Virus record (IMG/VR): IMGVR_UViG_3300046791_000336
Location: 1 to 54,797 of that record
Strand: one strand, 5' to 3'
Source of the DNA: a virus
Length of the DNA: 54,797 bases
The notes below the pieces were generated by a model. The model had not been told where the DNA came from. It did not search any database and was given only the letters and a program-made list of their open reading frames with translations. This document shows positions 1 to 8,118 of this stretch, piece by piece. The position numbers were made by a program, and so were the translations under genes. Position 1 is the first letter of the stretch; each line of letters starts with the position of its first letter.

Positions 1-179
1 TCGATGACCCGCACGACATGGCGGACACCGAGAACGAGATCACCAAGACGGTAGACGACTACAACGCTGCGGTAGCGAACCGTATCAACGACCCCCGTAC
101 GTCGATTCGCACGGCCATCATGCAGCGCTTTCGAGAGCGGGACTTCTCAGGGCACGTGCTCGGGACGTCGCCCGAATGA
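1..179 (+). CDS. Terminase large subunit, middle segment (partial, 5' end outside window)
   Basis: This is the end of the terminase ATPase domain. Read from base 3 it begins DDPHDM, the Walker B/DDP signature of phage large terminases, and ends GHVLGTSPE followed by TGA at 177-179. The 5' part is very probably the gene that runs off the right end of the window at 54250-54797, whose last residues GEGADWI normally sit just before DDP. Joining the two ends directly is out of frame; two missing bases (or one extra) would restore it. The TGA interrupts the terminase just before the conserved LPMEY strand, which continues in the overlapping gene downstream. Confidence 0.8.
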   Translation, partial: DDPHDMADTENEITKTVDDYNAAVANRINDPRTSIRTAIMQRFRERDFSGHVLGTSPE

Positions 180-985
180 CGAAGTGGTTACACCTGCGGC
201 TCCCCATGGAGTACGAGTCCGTTCCCTCGTGCAAGTGCGGCACATGTGTAGGCAAGAACGTGTACGGCTGGAGCGATTGGCGCACCACGGACGGCGAGGT
301 TGTACACCCACGGTTTACGCCCGAGTTCCTCGAGGCCGAGCGCGTTCGCCTGGGCTCCATGGGCTACGCCGGGCAGATGCAACAGCGACCATTGCCCGAG
401 GGTGGTGGGCTGTTCCCGCTGTCTGCATTCCAACGTAGGTGGGATGAGCTACCCGAGGAGTTGGACCGCGAGATCATCACACTCGATGCTTCGTTCAAGG
501 CTGGCACGAGCTCGGACTACGCGGTCATTCAGTATTGGGTGGCCAAGGGTGCAGACCGCTACCTGGTGGAGCAATGGCGTAAGCAGGCGGGGTTCACGGA
601 TACGCGAGACGCGCTCAAGGACATGCACGCCAAGCATCCCAGGGCCAAGATCCTGGTCGAGTCGGCGGCCAACGGGATAGCCATCTTCGAGCAACTATCG
701 CGCGAGATTGCCGGTGTACTCGAGGTCAAACCTGTAGGCGGCAAGCGGTCTCGTGCGCTCGCGGTGCAGGGCATCATAGAGAGCGGCGCAGTTCTGCTAC
801 CACGCCATGCGTCATGGGTATCGGCGTTTGTCAGCGAGGTCTGCTCGTTCACCGGCGATGGGGATGCGCATGATGACCAGGTGGACGCGATGGTGTACGC
901 GCTGCGGGACATTCAGGATCCTGGCACGCGCCAGAAGTGGGCGGCCGTCAACCGTGGCCTGATGAAGGTGGCGAGTCGCCGATGA
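176..985 (+). CDS. Terminase large subunit, nuclease-domain part
   Basis: 269 residues. The N-terminus carries the LPMEY strand that closes the terminase ATPase domain, followed by the RNase H-like nuclease that cuts concatemeric DNA during packaging. Nuclease acidic residues are visible: Asp in the LDASF strand, Glu in the LVESAANG motif, and DDQVDAM near the C-terminus. The ATG overlaps the upstream stop as ATGA in a different frame, so the terminase is either made as two coupled polypeptides, joined by frameshifting, or broken by a one-base sequencing error. Ends in an ATGA overlap with the next small gene. Confidence 0.85.
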   Translation: MTKWLHLRLPMEYESVPSCKCGTCVGKNVYGWSDWRTTDGEVVHPRFTPEFLEAERVRLGSMGYAGQMQQRPLPEGGGLFPLSAFQRRWDELPEELDREIITLDASFKAGTSSDYAVIQYWVAKGADRYLVEQWRKQAGFTDTRDALKDMHAKHPRAKILVESAANGIAIFEQLSREIAGVLEVKPVGGKRSRALAVQGIIESGAVLLPRHASWVSAFVSEVCSFTGDGDAHDDQVDAMVYALRDIQDPGTRQKWAAVNRGLMKVASRR

Positions 986-1143
986 AGCGCGGAACCGAGC
1001 TCGATGCGTTCTTGGCTCACGTCAGGCAGTGCGCGGAGTGCAGACCGCTACCGCGTGTGTTGTGTCCAGAGGGCTATCGGCTGTTCGAGACAGGCGCTCA
1101 CGAGCTGTCGCAGAAGCTTGACCCCAAGCGCGCTCAAGCCTGA
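982..1143 (+). CDS. Small Cys-containing protein
   Basis: 53 residues, starting at an ATG that overlaps the terminase stop (ATGA), so it is translationally coupled. It has a single CxxC knuckle (CAEC) plus one more Cys, and a charged C-terminus. I do not recognise the family. Its place between terminase and portal is common for small phage packaging accessory proteins, but nothing in the sequence shows a function. The portal promoter begins two bases after its stop. Confidence 0.6.
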   Translation: MKRGTELDAFLAHVRQCAECRPLPRVLCPEGYRLFETGAHELSQKLDPKRAQA

Positions 1144-1144
1144 C

Positions 1145-1182
1145 GAATCGACCGCTCAGCATATTCCCAGCAATTTAAAGCA
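1145..1182 (+). promoter_or_regulatory. Leaderless late promoter of the portal gene
   Basis: GAATCGACC occupies -38 to -30 of the portal ATG. TCGACC is exactly at -35 to -30; after a 17-base spacer CAATTT lies at -12 to -7, with the A at -11 and T at -7 seen in all copies. The predicted transcription start is the A of the ATG, so the mRNA should lack a leader. No Shine-Dalgarno sequence is needed or obvious. Confidence 0.75.
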
Positions 1183-2661
1183 ATGGGAAAGCGTGGCAAT
1201 CCGAACTGGCGTAAGGGCGGAGAGAGCCCCAATCCAACTGGCAAGAAGCAAGAGCGCCGAGACGGCTGGAGCAACAGTGCCACCGGGCACGGCACCAGCC
1301 TGGACCGTCGCCGCCTGACGCGGTACGGCATTGATGTCGTTACTGACCTCGAGGCGCGCCAACTGTGGCGGTCCGAGTGGCTGTGTAGGCGCATCATCGA
1401 GGTACTGCCAGGTGAGGCAAATCGCCGCGGCTGGGACCTCAAGTGCGATGACAAAGACCTGGTCGAGCGCGTAGAGGCTCGAGCAGAAGAGCTTGACCTA
1501 GACGGCGCCATGACACGGGCTGCCGAGTACGAGCGCGCATACGGCGGGGCTGCGATCCTACCCGTGGTGAGCGGCGCGCTGGGCACGTTGGCACAGCCAC
1601 TCGAGGATGACGCGACCATCGTAAGCGTTGACGCACTGCATGTGCTTGAGCCGTGTGAGCTCACGCCCACCGCGTACCACACGGACCTCTCGTCCCCCAA
1701 GTTCGGCAAGCCTGAGAAGTACCGGTTTATGGCTCAGGGCTCAGGGCGATCGGGGTATCTCCCCATGCAGGAGATCCACGAGTCTCGGCTCATCATCTTC
1801 CCCGGTCGCCGCGTCTCGAGGCAGACACAGCCGGGACAGCGCGAGGGCTGGGGTGATTCCGAACTGAACCAGGCGCGCTCTGCGATCGCAGACGTGGGAC
1901 TCACCTGGGGCTCGGTGGCGACGCTACTCCACGAGTTCGGCCAGGGTGTCTACGAGATAAAGGGGCTGTCCGACATGATGGCGCAGAAGGACGGTCCCGA
2001 GCAGTTACAGCGGCGCATGGATGCAATGGACTTCTTCAAGTCAACTATGCGCGCCACGGCCATCGACGCCGAGGATAGCTACACGCGGATGGATACACCT
2101 GCATCGGGGCTCGACGGCCTACTCATGCAGCAAGCGCAGTGGATATCCGCGATCGCCGACATGCCGATCGAGGTGCTGTTCGGGCGTGAGCCAGCTGGGT
2201 TATCCGCCACTGGCGAGATGACCGTGCGTAACTGGTACGCCAAGGTGGAGAAGGTTGACGCCACCCATTACGCACCGCGTAGAGAACAGATTGTCAAGCT
2301 GCTGATTCTCGAGGATGGCGGCAAGGAGCCCGAGCTGTGGAGCGTCGAGTCAAAGCCGCTGTGGACGCCGAGCGAGGCAGAGGTTGCCAACACCAGGTTG
2401 GTTGACGCACAACGCGCCGCGATTCTGATTGACAAGGGCATCGCGAGCGCAGACGACATCGCAGAATCGTTCTACGGCGGGGATACCTACTCGCCAGAAA
2501 TCAGCATCGACTGGGCTGCTCGAGAAGAGCAGAAGAAGATTGACGAGGAACAGGCCACTGCAATGCAGGAAGCCACCCTAGAGGCGATGAACAAGCCAGC
2601 GGTGGATCCGAATGCGCCTCAAGCCGATGAGCCGCCGGCGCCAGCTCGGGGGCCAAAGTGA
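1183..2661 (+). CDS. Portal protein (DUF1073 / Phage_portal_3 type)
   Basis: 492 residues, usual size for the family. It forms the dodecameric ring at one head vertex through which DNA passes and to which the tail joins. The recognisable signature is the segment with MPIEVLFGREPAGLSATGEM followed by RNWY, typical of DUF1073 portals; the SEWLCRRIIEVLP helix in the N-terminal third also fits. The first 45 residues are basic and low complexity. The start is the ATG placed exactly at the +1 of the leaderless promoter. The gene ends in a GTGA overlap with the collagen-like gene. Confidence 0.9.
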   Translation: MGKRGNPNWRKGGESPNPTGKKQERRDGWSNSATGHGTSLDRRRLTRYGIDVVTDLEARQLWRSEWLCRRIIEVLPGEANRRGWDLKCDDKDLVERVEARAEELDLDGAMTRAAEYERAYGGAAILPVVSGALGTLAQPLEDDATIVSVDALHVLEPCELTPTAYHTDLSSPKFGKPEKYRFMAQGSGRSGYLPMQEIHESRLIIFPGRRVSRQTQPGQREGWGDSELNQARSAIADVGLTWGSVATLLHEFGQGVYEIKGLSDMMAQKDGPEQLQRRMDAMDFFKSTMRATAIDAEDSYTRMDTPASGLDGLLMQQAQWISAIADMPIEVLFGREPAGLSATGEMTVRNWYAKVEKVDATHYAPRREQIVKLLILEDGGKEPELWSVESKPLWTPSEAEVANTRLVDAQRAAILIDKGIASADDIAESFYGGDTYSPEISIDWAAREEQKKIDEEQATAMQEATLEAMNKPAVDPNAPQADEPPAPARGPK

Positions 2662-4247
2662 AACTACGCCGCACAACATCCGACCCCCGCCTGGCAGGCT
2701 CATCGGTCAAGAAGCCGCTTGACATGCCGCTTCTGATTTACGTGGACGGCGACGACGTAGAGTGGCTGTTCAAACACAACGGTGGAGATCAATACGACTG
2801 GGAGCCTGTCAACGTCATTGGCGCGACGGGCGACACTGGCGACACCGGCGGCGACGGTGATCAGGGCGACGACGGCGGACAGGGGATACCTGGTCCGACT
2901 GGACCACAGGGCCCTATCGGTGCAACTGGTGCGCAGGGACCGCAGGGGCTGACCGGTGAGACGGGGCCACAAGGTGAACAAGGGCCGCCAGGCGCCGACG
3001 GGGTGGACGGAGAGGATGGGGCCGACGGATCCACTGGTCCTCAGGGCATACAGGGTATTCCAGGTGCCGACGGTGCCGATGGATCAGACGGTGCCGATGG
3101 CGACACCGGACCACAAGGCGAACAGGGGATACAGGGCGCGACGGGACCACAGGGGATACAGGGATTGACCGGGCCCCAGGGTGCGCAGGGCATCCAGGGG
3201 GAAACCGGCGCGACTGGCGCGACCGGTGCCCAGGGCATTCAGGGCGTACCTGGTGCAGATGGTCTCGATGGCGAGGATGGCGCGGACGGCGCTACCGGAG
3301 CGCAGGGAATACAGGGCATCCAGGGCATCCAGGGGCCAGCTGGTAACACGGGCGCGGACGGAGCAGCAGGCGCAGCAGGCGCCACAGGACCGACCGGACC
3401 CGCCCCATCGGGCACAGGATTCGTCAAGGTCATCTCTGGCGTTCTCCAGGTGCCGAGCGCTGCGATCGCCCAGGCCGACGTTACGAGCCTGGTGTCGGAC
3501 CTGGCAGCAAAAGCGGCAAGCTCGAGCCTGGCCACAGTAGCCACGAGTGGAAGTGCATCGGACCTCGGCACTGGCACGCTACCGATTGCGCGAATCGCGG
3601 CTGGAGCGGTCACGCTAGCTAAGCTAGCTAACGTTGGCGCAGCCAGCATCCTTGGCAGCGTTGCCGGCGGCACACCAGCCGAGCTTACAGGCACGCAGGT
3701 CACAACGCTGCTTGACGTTCGCACTGAGACGCTCAAGGGGTTGATGCCAGCCAACATGGGGCGCAAGGCGTCCCTGGCGACGAACAAGAGCATCGCGAAC
3801 ACGCTTACGCAGGTCGTTGGCTTCACCGCTGCGGCGAACACGCTAGCCGTCGGCACCACGATCCGGTTCCGTGGGATGGGGCTGCTCACCAACACGACAT
3901 CGGCGAGCACGAGTGTGCTCACGCTGCGCATCAACAGCGCCTCGCTTGGCTCCACCATCGAGGCGTCGTGGTCGGTGGCGCTTGGCACAACCGCCCGCAC
4001 CAATTGCCCGTTCATCGTTGAGGGCGAACTGATCGTTATCTCCACGGGCGCAGGCGGTACGGCATGGGGCGTCATCGTGGTCACCGTGAACACCACCACC
4101 GCGATCGCAGTGCCGACATCGATGATCACTGGAGCGGTTACCTGCATCACCACGCAGAGCAACGTGGTGGAGCTTACGTGTGTCAGCGGCGCGGCATCAA
4201 CGACGTGGAACTTCATCTCCGCGACGATTGAGGTTGTGAATCCGTGA
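2658..4247 (+). CDS. Collagen-like fibre protein
   Basis: 529 residues, GTG start overlapping the portal stop. Residues 1-54 form a globular N-terminus; residues about 55-248 are an uninterrupted collagen-type Gly-X-Y tract rich in GPQ, GIQ, GAT and GAD triplets; the rest is an Ala/Thr/Ser-rich region and a beta-rich C-terminal domain from about residue 355. Such proteins trimerise into stiff fibres on virions. Its place between portal and MuF-like genes suggests a head or neck fibre rather than a tail fibre. The glycosyltransferase three genes downstream could modify the repeat, as glycosylated collagens are known elsewhere, but this is inference. Confidence 0.85.
   Translation: MKLRRTTSDPRLAGSSVKKPLDMPLLIYVDGDDVEWLFKHNGGDQYDWEPVNVIGATGDTGDTGGDGDQGDDGGQGIPGPTGPQGPIGATGAQGPQGLTGETGPQGEQGPPGADGVDGEDGADGSTGPQGIQGIPGADGADGSDGADGDTGPQGEQGIQGATGPQGIQGLTGPQGAQGIQGETGATGATGAQGIQGVPGADGLDGEDGADGATGAQGIQGIQGIQGPAGNTGADGAAGAAGATGPTGPAPSGTGFVKVISGVLQVPSAAIAQADVTSLVSDLAAKAASSSLATVATSGSASDLGTGTLPIARIAAGAVTLAKLANVGAASILGSVAGGTPAELTGTQVTTLLDVRTETLKGLMPANMGRKASLATNKSIANTLTQVVGFTAAANTLAVGTTIRFRGMGLLTNTTSASTSVLTLRINSASLGSTIEASWSVALGTTARTNCPFIVEGELIVISTGAGGTAWGVIVVTVNTTTAIAVPTSMITGAVTCITTQSNVVELTCVSGAASTTWNFISATIEVVNP
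2820..3401 (+). repeat. Gly-X-Y collagen repeat coding tract
   Basis: About 194 codons with glycine at every third position. At DNA level there are many imperfect direct repeats of the 9-18 base unit around cagggcatccaggg, which may recombine and change the length of the tract. The opposite strand is open across part of this region only because of the repeat composition. Confidence 0.9.
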
Positions 4248-5521
4248 GCATCGCCGCACTCGTCGCCATGCACAGGCGCATGGGCACGGATACCCGTAGG
4301 CGTAAGGCGCCCAAGGCGCGGTTCCCCACGCTCGTGGAGTCGGATTACGCGAAGCAACTGGTCGAAGGTGTCAAGGCATGGCGCGCGGCGATACGTCCGC
4401 TACTGGACGAGCTACCGGCGCTCATGGCTGGTGCCGAGTCCCGTATGCGAGCGGACGATATCGTGTCTGGAAAGCGCGCCAGGGTGCTGATTGACAAAGC
4501 CCGGTACACGGTAACCGCGACGTCGCGCAATCGCGTTGAGCTCATCGCTCAGCGTGTGGCATTGCGCACCGCTGCACACAACAAAGACGAGATGGTTGCC
4601 CAGGCCAAGGCGGCACTCGGCATCGACATCCCGATCAACGACCGCAGGATCGCCGGCATGGCGGAGTCATTCGCACACGAGAACACCGTGCTCGTCGAGA
4701 AACAGGGGCAGAAAACCCTTGACGAGGTAGAGAAACTCATCACCAAGGCGTTTGCGCGAGGTACGCCGGTTGAGGAACTGAACGCCGAGATCGCCGGCAT
4801 GTTCGCTACAGCCGAGAACAACATGCGGTGGTTCGCTCGTGACCAGGTCGCCAAGTTCAACGCGTCCGTTGCCGAGGTGAGGCGCGAGGACTTGGGGCTA
4901 AAGAAGTTCGAATGGGTGACGATGAACGACCGCTACGTGCGGCATACGCATCGCGAGAGGAACCGCAAGGTCTACCCCTACAGCGGAGCAGGTGCGCCGC
5001 CTTACATGCCTGGCGAGGAGTTCGCCTGTCGCTGTGTACCGCGTCCAATCTTCGACGAGATCCGTGTCAAGGCGCAGGAAGGCACGGCCGCGAACCGCTT
5101 TCGCCTGGCGCTACCGCCCAGGTCCAAGGCGAGCGAGCGAGGCTATCGTGGAGACGTCGCTGGGATGCGCGTAGTGATTGCTGGTGGTCCGCGTAGCGGC
5201 AAGACAACGCTAGCTGCCACGATGGGTGAAGCCAAGCACACCGACGACATCATCGATCTTGGGTGGTCAGAGGCGAGCTCGGCCGCGATGACATGGTTCG
5301 ATGCGCCCGGACCATGGGTCATCGAGGGCGTGGCGACTGCTCGCGCGCTGCGTAAGTGGCTCGATGCCAATCCACAGGGCAAGCCGTGTGACGTGGTGTT
5401 CTGGATGCCAGTCCCACACGTCATGCTAGCCAAGGGACAGTCAACCATGCTCAAGGGCTGCGAGGCTGTGTGGCGTCAGGTTGAGCCTGAACTCGTCAAG
5501 AGAGGGGTGGAGATTCGATGA
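4244..5521 (+). CDS. MuF/SPP1 gp7-like head morphogenesis protein fused to a P-loop kinase-like domain
   Basis: 425 residues, GTG start in a GTGA overlap. Residues about 180-275 are a MuF/SPP1 gp7-type domain, shown by the FEWVTMNDRYVRHTH segment and the Cys-rich end motif FACRCVP. These minor capsid proteins enter the procapsid with the portal. From about residue 308 a second domain begins: VVIAGGPRSGKTT is a textbook Walker A loop with GxxxxGKT after a hydrophobic strand, and VVFWMPVPH is a plausible later strand, as in nucleotide or adenylate kinase folds. The fusion is unusual. Ends in ATGA with the next gene. Confidence 0.8.
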   Translation: MSIAALVAMHRRMGTDTRRRKAPKARFPTLVESDYAKQLVEGVKAWRAAIRPLLDELPALMAGAESRMRADDIVSGKRARVLIDKARYTVTATSRNRVELIAQRVALRTAAHNKDEMVAQAKAALGIDIPINDRRIAGMAESFAHENTVLVEKQGQKTLDEVEKLITKAFARGTPVEELNAEIAGMFATAENNMRWFARDQVAKFNASVAEVRREDLGLKKFEWVTMNDRYVRHTHRERNRKVYPYSGAGAPPYMPGEEFACRCVPRPIFDEIRVKAQEGTAANRFRLALPPRSKASERGYRGDVAGMRVVIAGGPRSGKTTLAATMGEAKHTDDIIDLGWSEASSAAMTWFDAPGPWVIEGVATARALRKWLDANPQGKPCDVVFWMPVPHVMLAKGQSTMLKGCEAVWRQVEPELVKRGVEIR

Positions 5522-6087
5522 TTGACATCCCGGCACTCAATGCCCGCATGTGCGAAATCGCGCTCGAGCGTCTGGAGACCATGGGCGAGGAAGGTGGTGG
5601 GCTGTTCAACTACTACTCTCACCTGGCGCGACGCGGGACGATGCTGCGCGCAGAGGAGATTGCGGTCGCCGAGTACATCGATCGCACGGTCATCAAGGGG
5701 ACTCCAATCATGGAACTGTGCGCTGGGGCTGCGCAGTTGAGTCACTTGCTGGATCGGATGGATCACCCAACGTATGCGGTGGAGATTGACAAGCGTAGAC
5801 ATGCGTTCGCCGTTGCCTTGGGCAAGCGTCTCGGCAGTTGCTGCAATGTCATCCTTGACAGTTGGCAGAACATAGAGTTGTCCAAATACGGTCTTTTGGT
5901 CACATTGAATGCAGCCACCACCCACATCTTCCCAGACGACTCCAGGTGGCTCATCGAGTACGCCAAAGGCGGCGGCGAGTTCATCATCCGTCCGCGTCAG
6001 TTCGGCAAGGCTGGCATACCGGTAGAGATTCCAGGGCTACAGTCGACTAAGGTGTTCGAGGATGTCTACCATTACCGATGTCTGTAG
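5518..6087 (+). CDS. Putative SAM-dependent methyltransferase-like protein
   Basis: 189 residues, ATG overlapping the MuF stop. The segment IMELCAGAAQLSHLL resembles methyltransferase motif I (E/DxCxGxG) and YAVEIDKRR the acidic motif II strand that binds the SAM ribose; both lie about residues 62-92. A target-recognition or NPPY-type catalytic motif is not seen, so nucleic acid is not an obvious substrate. With the deacetylase-like and glycosyltransferase genes next door, a sugar or protein substrate is possible. Small for a methyltransferase; the Rossmann call is moderate. Overlaps the next gene by 26 bases. Confidence 0.55.
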   Translation: MIDIPALNARMCEIALERLETMGEEGGGLFNYYSHLARRGTMLRAEEIAVAEYIDRTVIKGTPIMELCAGAAQLSHLLDRMDHPTYAVEIDKRRHAFAVALGKRLGSCCNVILDSWQNIELSKYGLLVTLNAATTHIFPDDSRWLIEYAKGGGEFIIRPRQFGKAGIPVEIPGLQSTKVFEDVYHYRCL

Positions 6088-7090
6088 CCGCCGCGGTATC
6101 ACGCGTGTGGTCCACTGCCACGCCGACCATTTCGAGCCCGAGGGCGTTGCCAAAGAGCTAGGCGCATCGGCAGACGTAGCCCTGTGGCTTGAGCGCTGTA
6201 AGCCGGCCGTGCCCACGCTATTCGTGAAGTGCCCGATCGGGTTTCACCTGGACAGGGATTGGCTGCTCGGCATGCGCCTGTACACGGGTAGCACGTCAGT
6301 GATCGAGGCCGATTATCTGGGTGAGCTCGTGGAACTCGGCGTTGGCATCGGTCTCCACGTTCATCACGAGGCGTGGACGTACAACACGCTTACCAAGCTG
6401 TCCCCGGGACAGCGCGAGCTACACGACTACGTTGTGGCGGAGAACGATCCCAAGATGGACCACGCTCGCATGGTTGCGATGGTCAAGACGTCACTGTCCT
6501 GGCTACGCGATGCGACCGGGCTGCCGCTCGAGACCTGGGGCTTTGTTCACGGCTGCTGGGCGTTCGGCGCGAGCGATCCTGAGATATGCCAACTCGAGAC
6601 CGAGATACCGTTGCTCTACAGCCTTGGCTGTCGTGGAGACTTCTCGTTCCCCGCCGGGCGTCGATACTGCGACCCGACATGGGATAGACCCAAGTGGGTG
6701 CGCCCTGTCGAGGGTAGGCGCGCCTATGAGTTGCCCAGGGCTAGGGTGCGTGACAGGCACATCGACGGCCGCATGCTCGTATGGGCTAGCCGCTGTGATG
6801 ACTGGTGGCTCGGACTGGACACCTACTCGCGAGACTCGCGCAAGCTTACCGAGTCGCCTGACAAGCTCGAGCGCTATCTCGAGATGTGCCCCGTGATCGA
6901 CGGGACCGCTTACATCAAGACCTGCGGTCACGGGATGAACGCTTACTACTGGCAGGGCGAACCTGTGTCCACGGTTGGAGCGTTCGCGGCAGACCTGGCA
7001 GAGAAGTGCGCAGCGGCTGGGGTACCGGTTGAGTTCCTGACCACGGATCAGGTCACGCAGGAACTCATCGCCTCGCGGCCAGCCGCCTGA
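6062..7090 (+). CDS. Putative polysaccharide deacetylase-like (NodB-fold) protein
   Basis: 342 residues. A metal-site-like HADHFEP motif sits near the N-terminus (about residue 20), followed by GIGLHVHHE (about 98-106) and FVHGCWAFGA in the middle, the spacing of His/Asp seen in polysaccharide deacetylase-like proteins of surface-glycan clusters. It would act on a glycan, but no substrate can be read. The ATG lies inside the preceding methyltransferase-like gene (26-base overlap). The 3' end overlaps convergently with the minus-strand glycosyltransferase by 26 bases. An alternative is an unrelated metal hydrolase; the fold call is by eye. Confidence 0.5.
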   Translation: MSTITDVCSRRGITRVVHCHADHFEPEGVAKELGASADVALWLERCKPAVPTLFVKCPIGFHLDRDWLLGMRLYTGSTSVIEADYLGELVELGVGIGLHVHHEAWTYNTLTKLSPGQRELHDYVVAENDPKMDHARMVAMVKTSLSWLRDATGLPLETWGFVHGCWAFGASDPEICQLETEIPLLYSLGCRGDFSFPAGRRYCDPTWDRPKWVRPVEGRRAYELPRARVRDRHIDGRMLVWASRCDDWWLGLDTYSRDSRKLTESPDKLERYLEMCPVIDGTAYIKTCGHGMNAYYWQGEPVSTVGAFAADLAEKCAAAGVPVEFLTTDQVTQELIASRPAA

Positions 7091-8036
7091 CCTCGGCTCG
7101 GTAGGCTACGCGGTCGATCCGCTCCTGGCGCCTGGTCTCGCGCGTATCGATCTTCTGCACATACGGAGGTGGGGCGCGGCCTATCGCCGCATCGAACGCG
7201 TCACCCCATGCCGGCGCTACGTGCGCCCAGGTTCGCTTCTTGAGCATGTCGAGGGCGTTCTGGCTGCCAGCCCAGCGCACGTACTCGAGGTTCTCGCGGC
7301 ACCACTGGAACGCCTGGGCGAATGCCTCTGGGGTGCGCTCTACGACCAGCCCGTTGTCACCATGGCGAACGAGATCGGGCACGATGCCGACGTCAGTGGT
7401 CACCGGAAAACAACCACAGGCCATGCCTTCGATGAGTGGCCGGGGGTCTCCCTCTGCTGTCGAGGCACACGCGATGACGTCTAGGCCGTTGTAGAAGTCT
7501 GGCATCTCCTCCTGTGTTAGGCAGCGGTCAGCCATGCGCAGGTCTGGCGCTGCGGTGGTGAGGATGCCCACGTTCTTATCGGTCGCCGTTGCCGCACCGG
7601 CCCAACCGATCGTCAGGTCGCCGCCGCGCATGTCGTAGTCGCCGAATGTCTCGGGGTGAAACCCCTTGGGACAGAGCGCGACGAACGGTGCCTCGGCTAG
7701 CTCGGTGTGGAGCCGCACCGATGGCACCAGCACGCCCCCGGTCTTTTGCAGGTGTCCGCGTATCAGTTTCTCGGCTGACATCTGCCCGTAGCGCTCTTGG
7801 TGGTTCCAACGGTGACTCGACACCTGTTTTACGACACGCCTGCCGAACCGCTTGTGCAGCAATCCCTTCCACCAGAAATCAACCACCAGGTCAGCGTCCT
7901 TGATGTTGACTCGGTGAGTGCTGTCTGTGTGGCTAACCCTAAACTCGAACCGGTGGGATAGGTGCTTGACAAGCGCCTGGGCGGTTAAGTCGTAGGACCA
8001 GCCCTTTAGATACGGAACCAGCCAGACACGATTCAC
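7065..8036 (-). CDS. Glycosyltransferase, GT-B fold (GT4-like)
   Basis: 323 residues from the GTG at 8036; GTG at 8042 and ATG at 8039 are also in frame, but 8036 is exactly the +1 of the upstream leaderless promoter. The C-terminal half has LTIGWAGA and EGDPRPLIEGMACGCFPV, the donor-sugar site of GT4 enzymes with the E-x7-E pattern and the Gly-rich turn after it. It probably transfers a nucleotide-activated sugar to a cell-surface or virion acceptor. It is the only minus-strand gene in the structural block, yet carries the same promoter class as the late genes. Candidate cargo (moron) gene. Confidence 0.8.
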   Translation of the reverse strand: MNRVWLVPYLKGWSYDLTAQALVKHLSHRFEFRVSHTDSTHRVNIKDADLVVDFWWKGLLHKRFGRRVVKQVSSHRWNHQERYGQMSAEKLIRGHLQKTGGVLVPSVRLHTELAEAPFVALCPKGFHPETFGDYDMRGGDLTIGWAGAATATDKNVGILTTAAPDLRMADRCLTQEEMPDFYNGLDVIACASTAEGDPRPLIEGMACGCFPVTTDVGIVPDLVRHGDNGLVVERTPEAFAQAFQWCRENLEYVRWAGSQNALDMLKKRTWAHVAPAWGDAFDAAIGRAPPPYVQKIDTRETRRQERIDRVAYRAEVRRLAARR

Positions 8037-8074
8037 CATCACAATGTGCTCTGCGTAGCACGTGCGGTCGATTC
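8037..8074 (-). promoter_or_regulatory. Leaderless promoter of the glycosyltransferase gene
   Basis: On the minus strand GAATCGACCGCA begins 38 bases before the GTG at 8036. TCGACC is at -35 to -30, A at -11 and T at -7, as in the plus-strand copies. The inverted copy with identical geometry argues that the motif is a promoter and not a coding coincidence. Confidence 0.72.
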
Positions 8075-8080
8075 CAGTTG

Positions 8081-8118
8081 AAATCGACCAATCCGGTGTG
8101 CCGGCTGACCCTTAATGG
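8081..8118 (+). promoter_or_regulatory. Leaderless late promoter of the protease gene
   Basis: AAATCGACCAAT begins 38 bases before the GTG at 8119, with TCGACC at -35 to -30, A at -11 and T at -7 (GACCCT). It is back to back with the minus-strand promoter; only six bases (8075-8080) separate the two conserved nine-base elements, so one bound factor could serve both. Confidence 0.75.

Noticed and set aside
3239-4357. Long minus-strand open frame opposite the collagen-like gene
   Set aside because: It mirrors the repetitive Gly-X-Y and Ala/Thr codons, has a Pro/Ala/Val-biased product, and the plus strand carries a coherent protein coupled to both neighbours.
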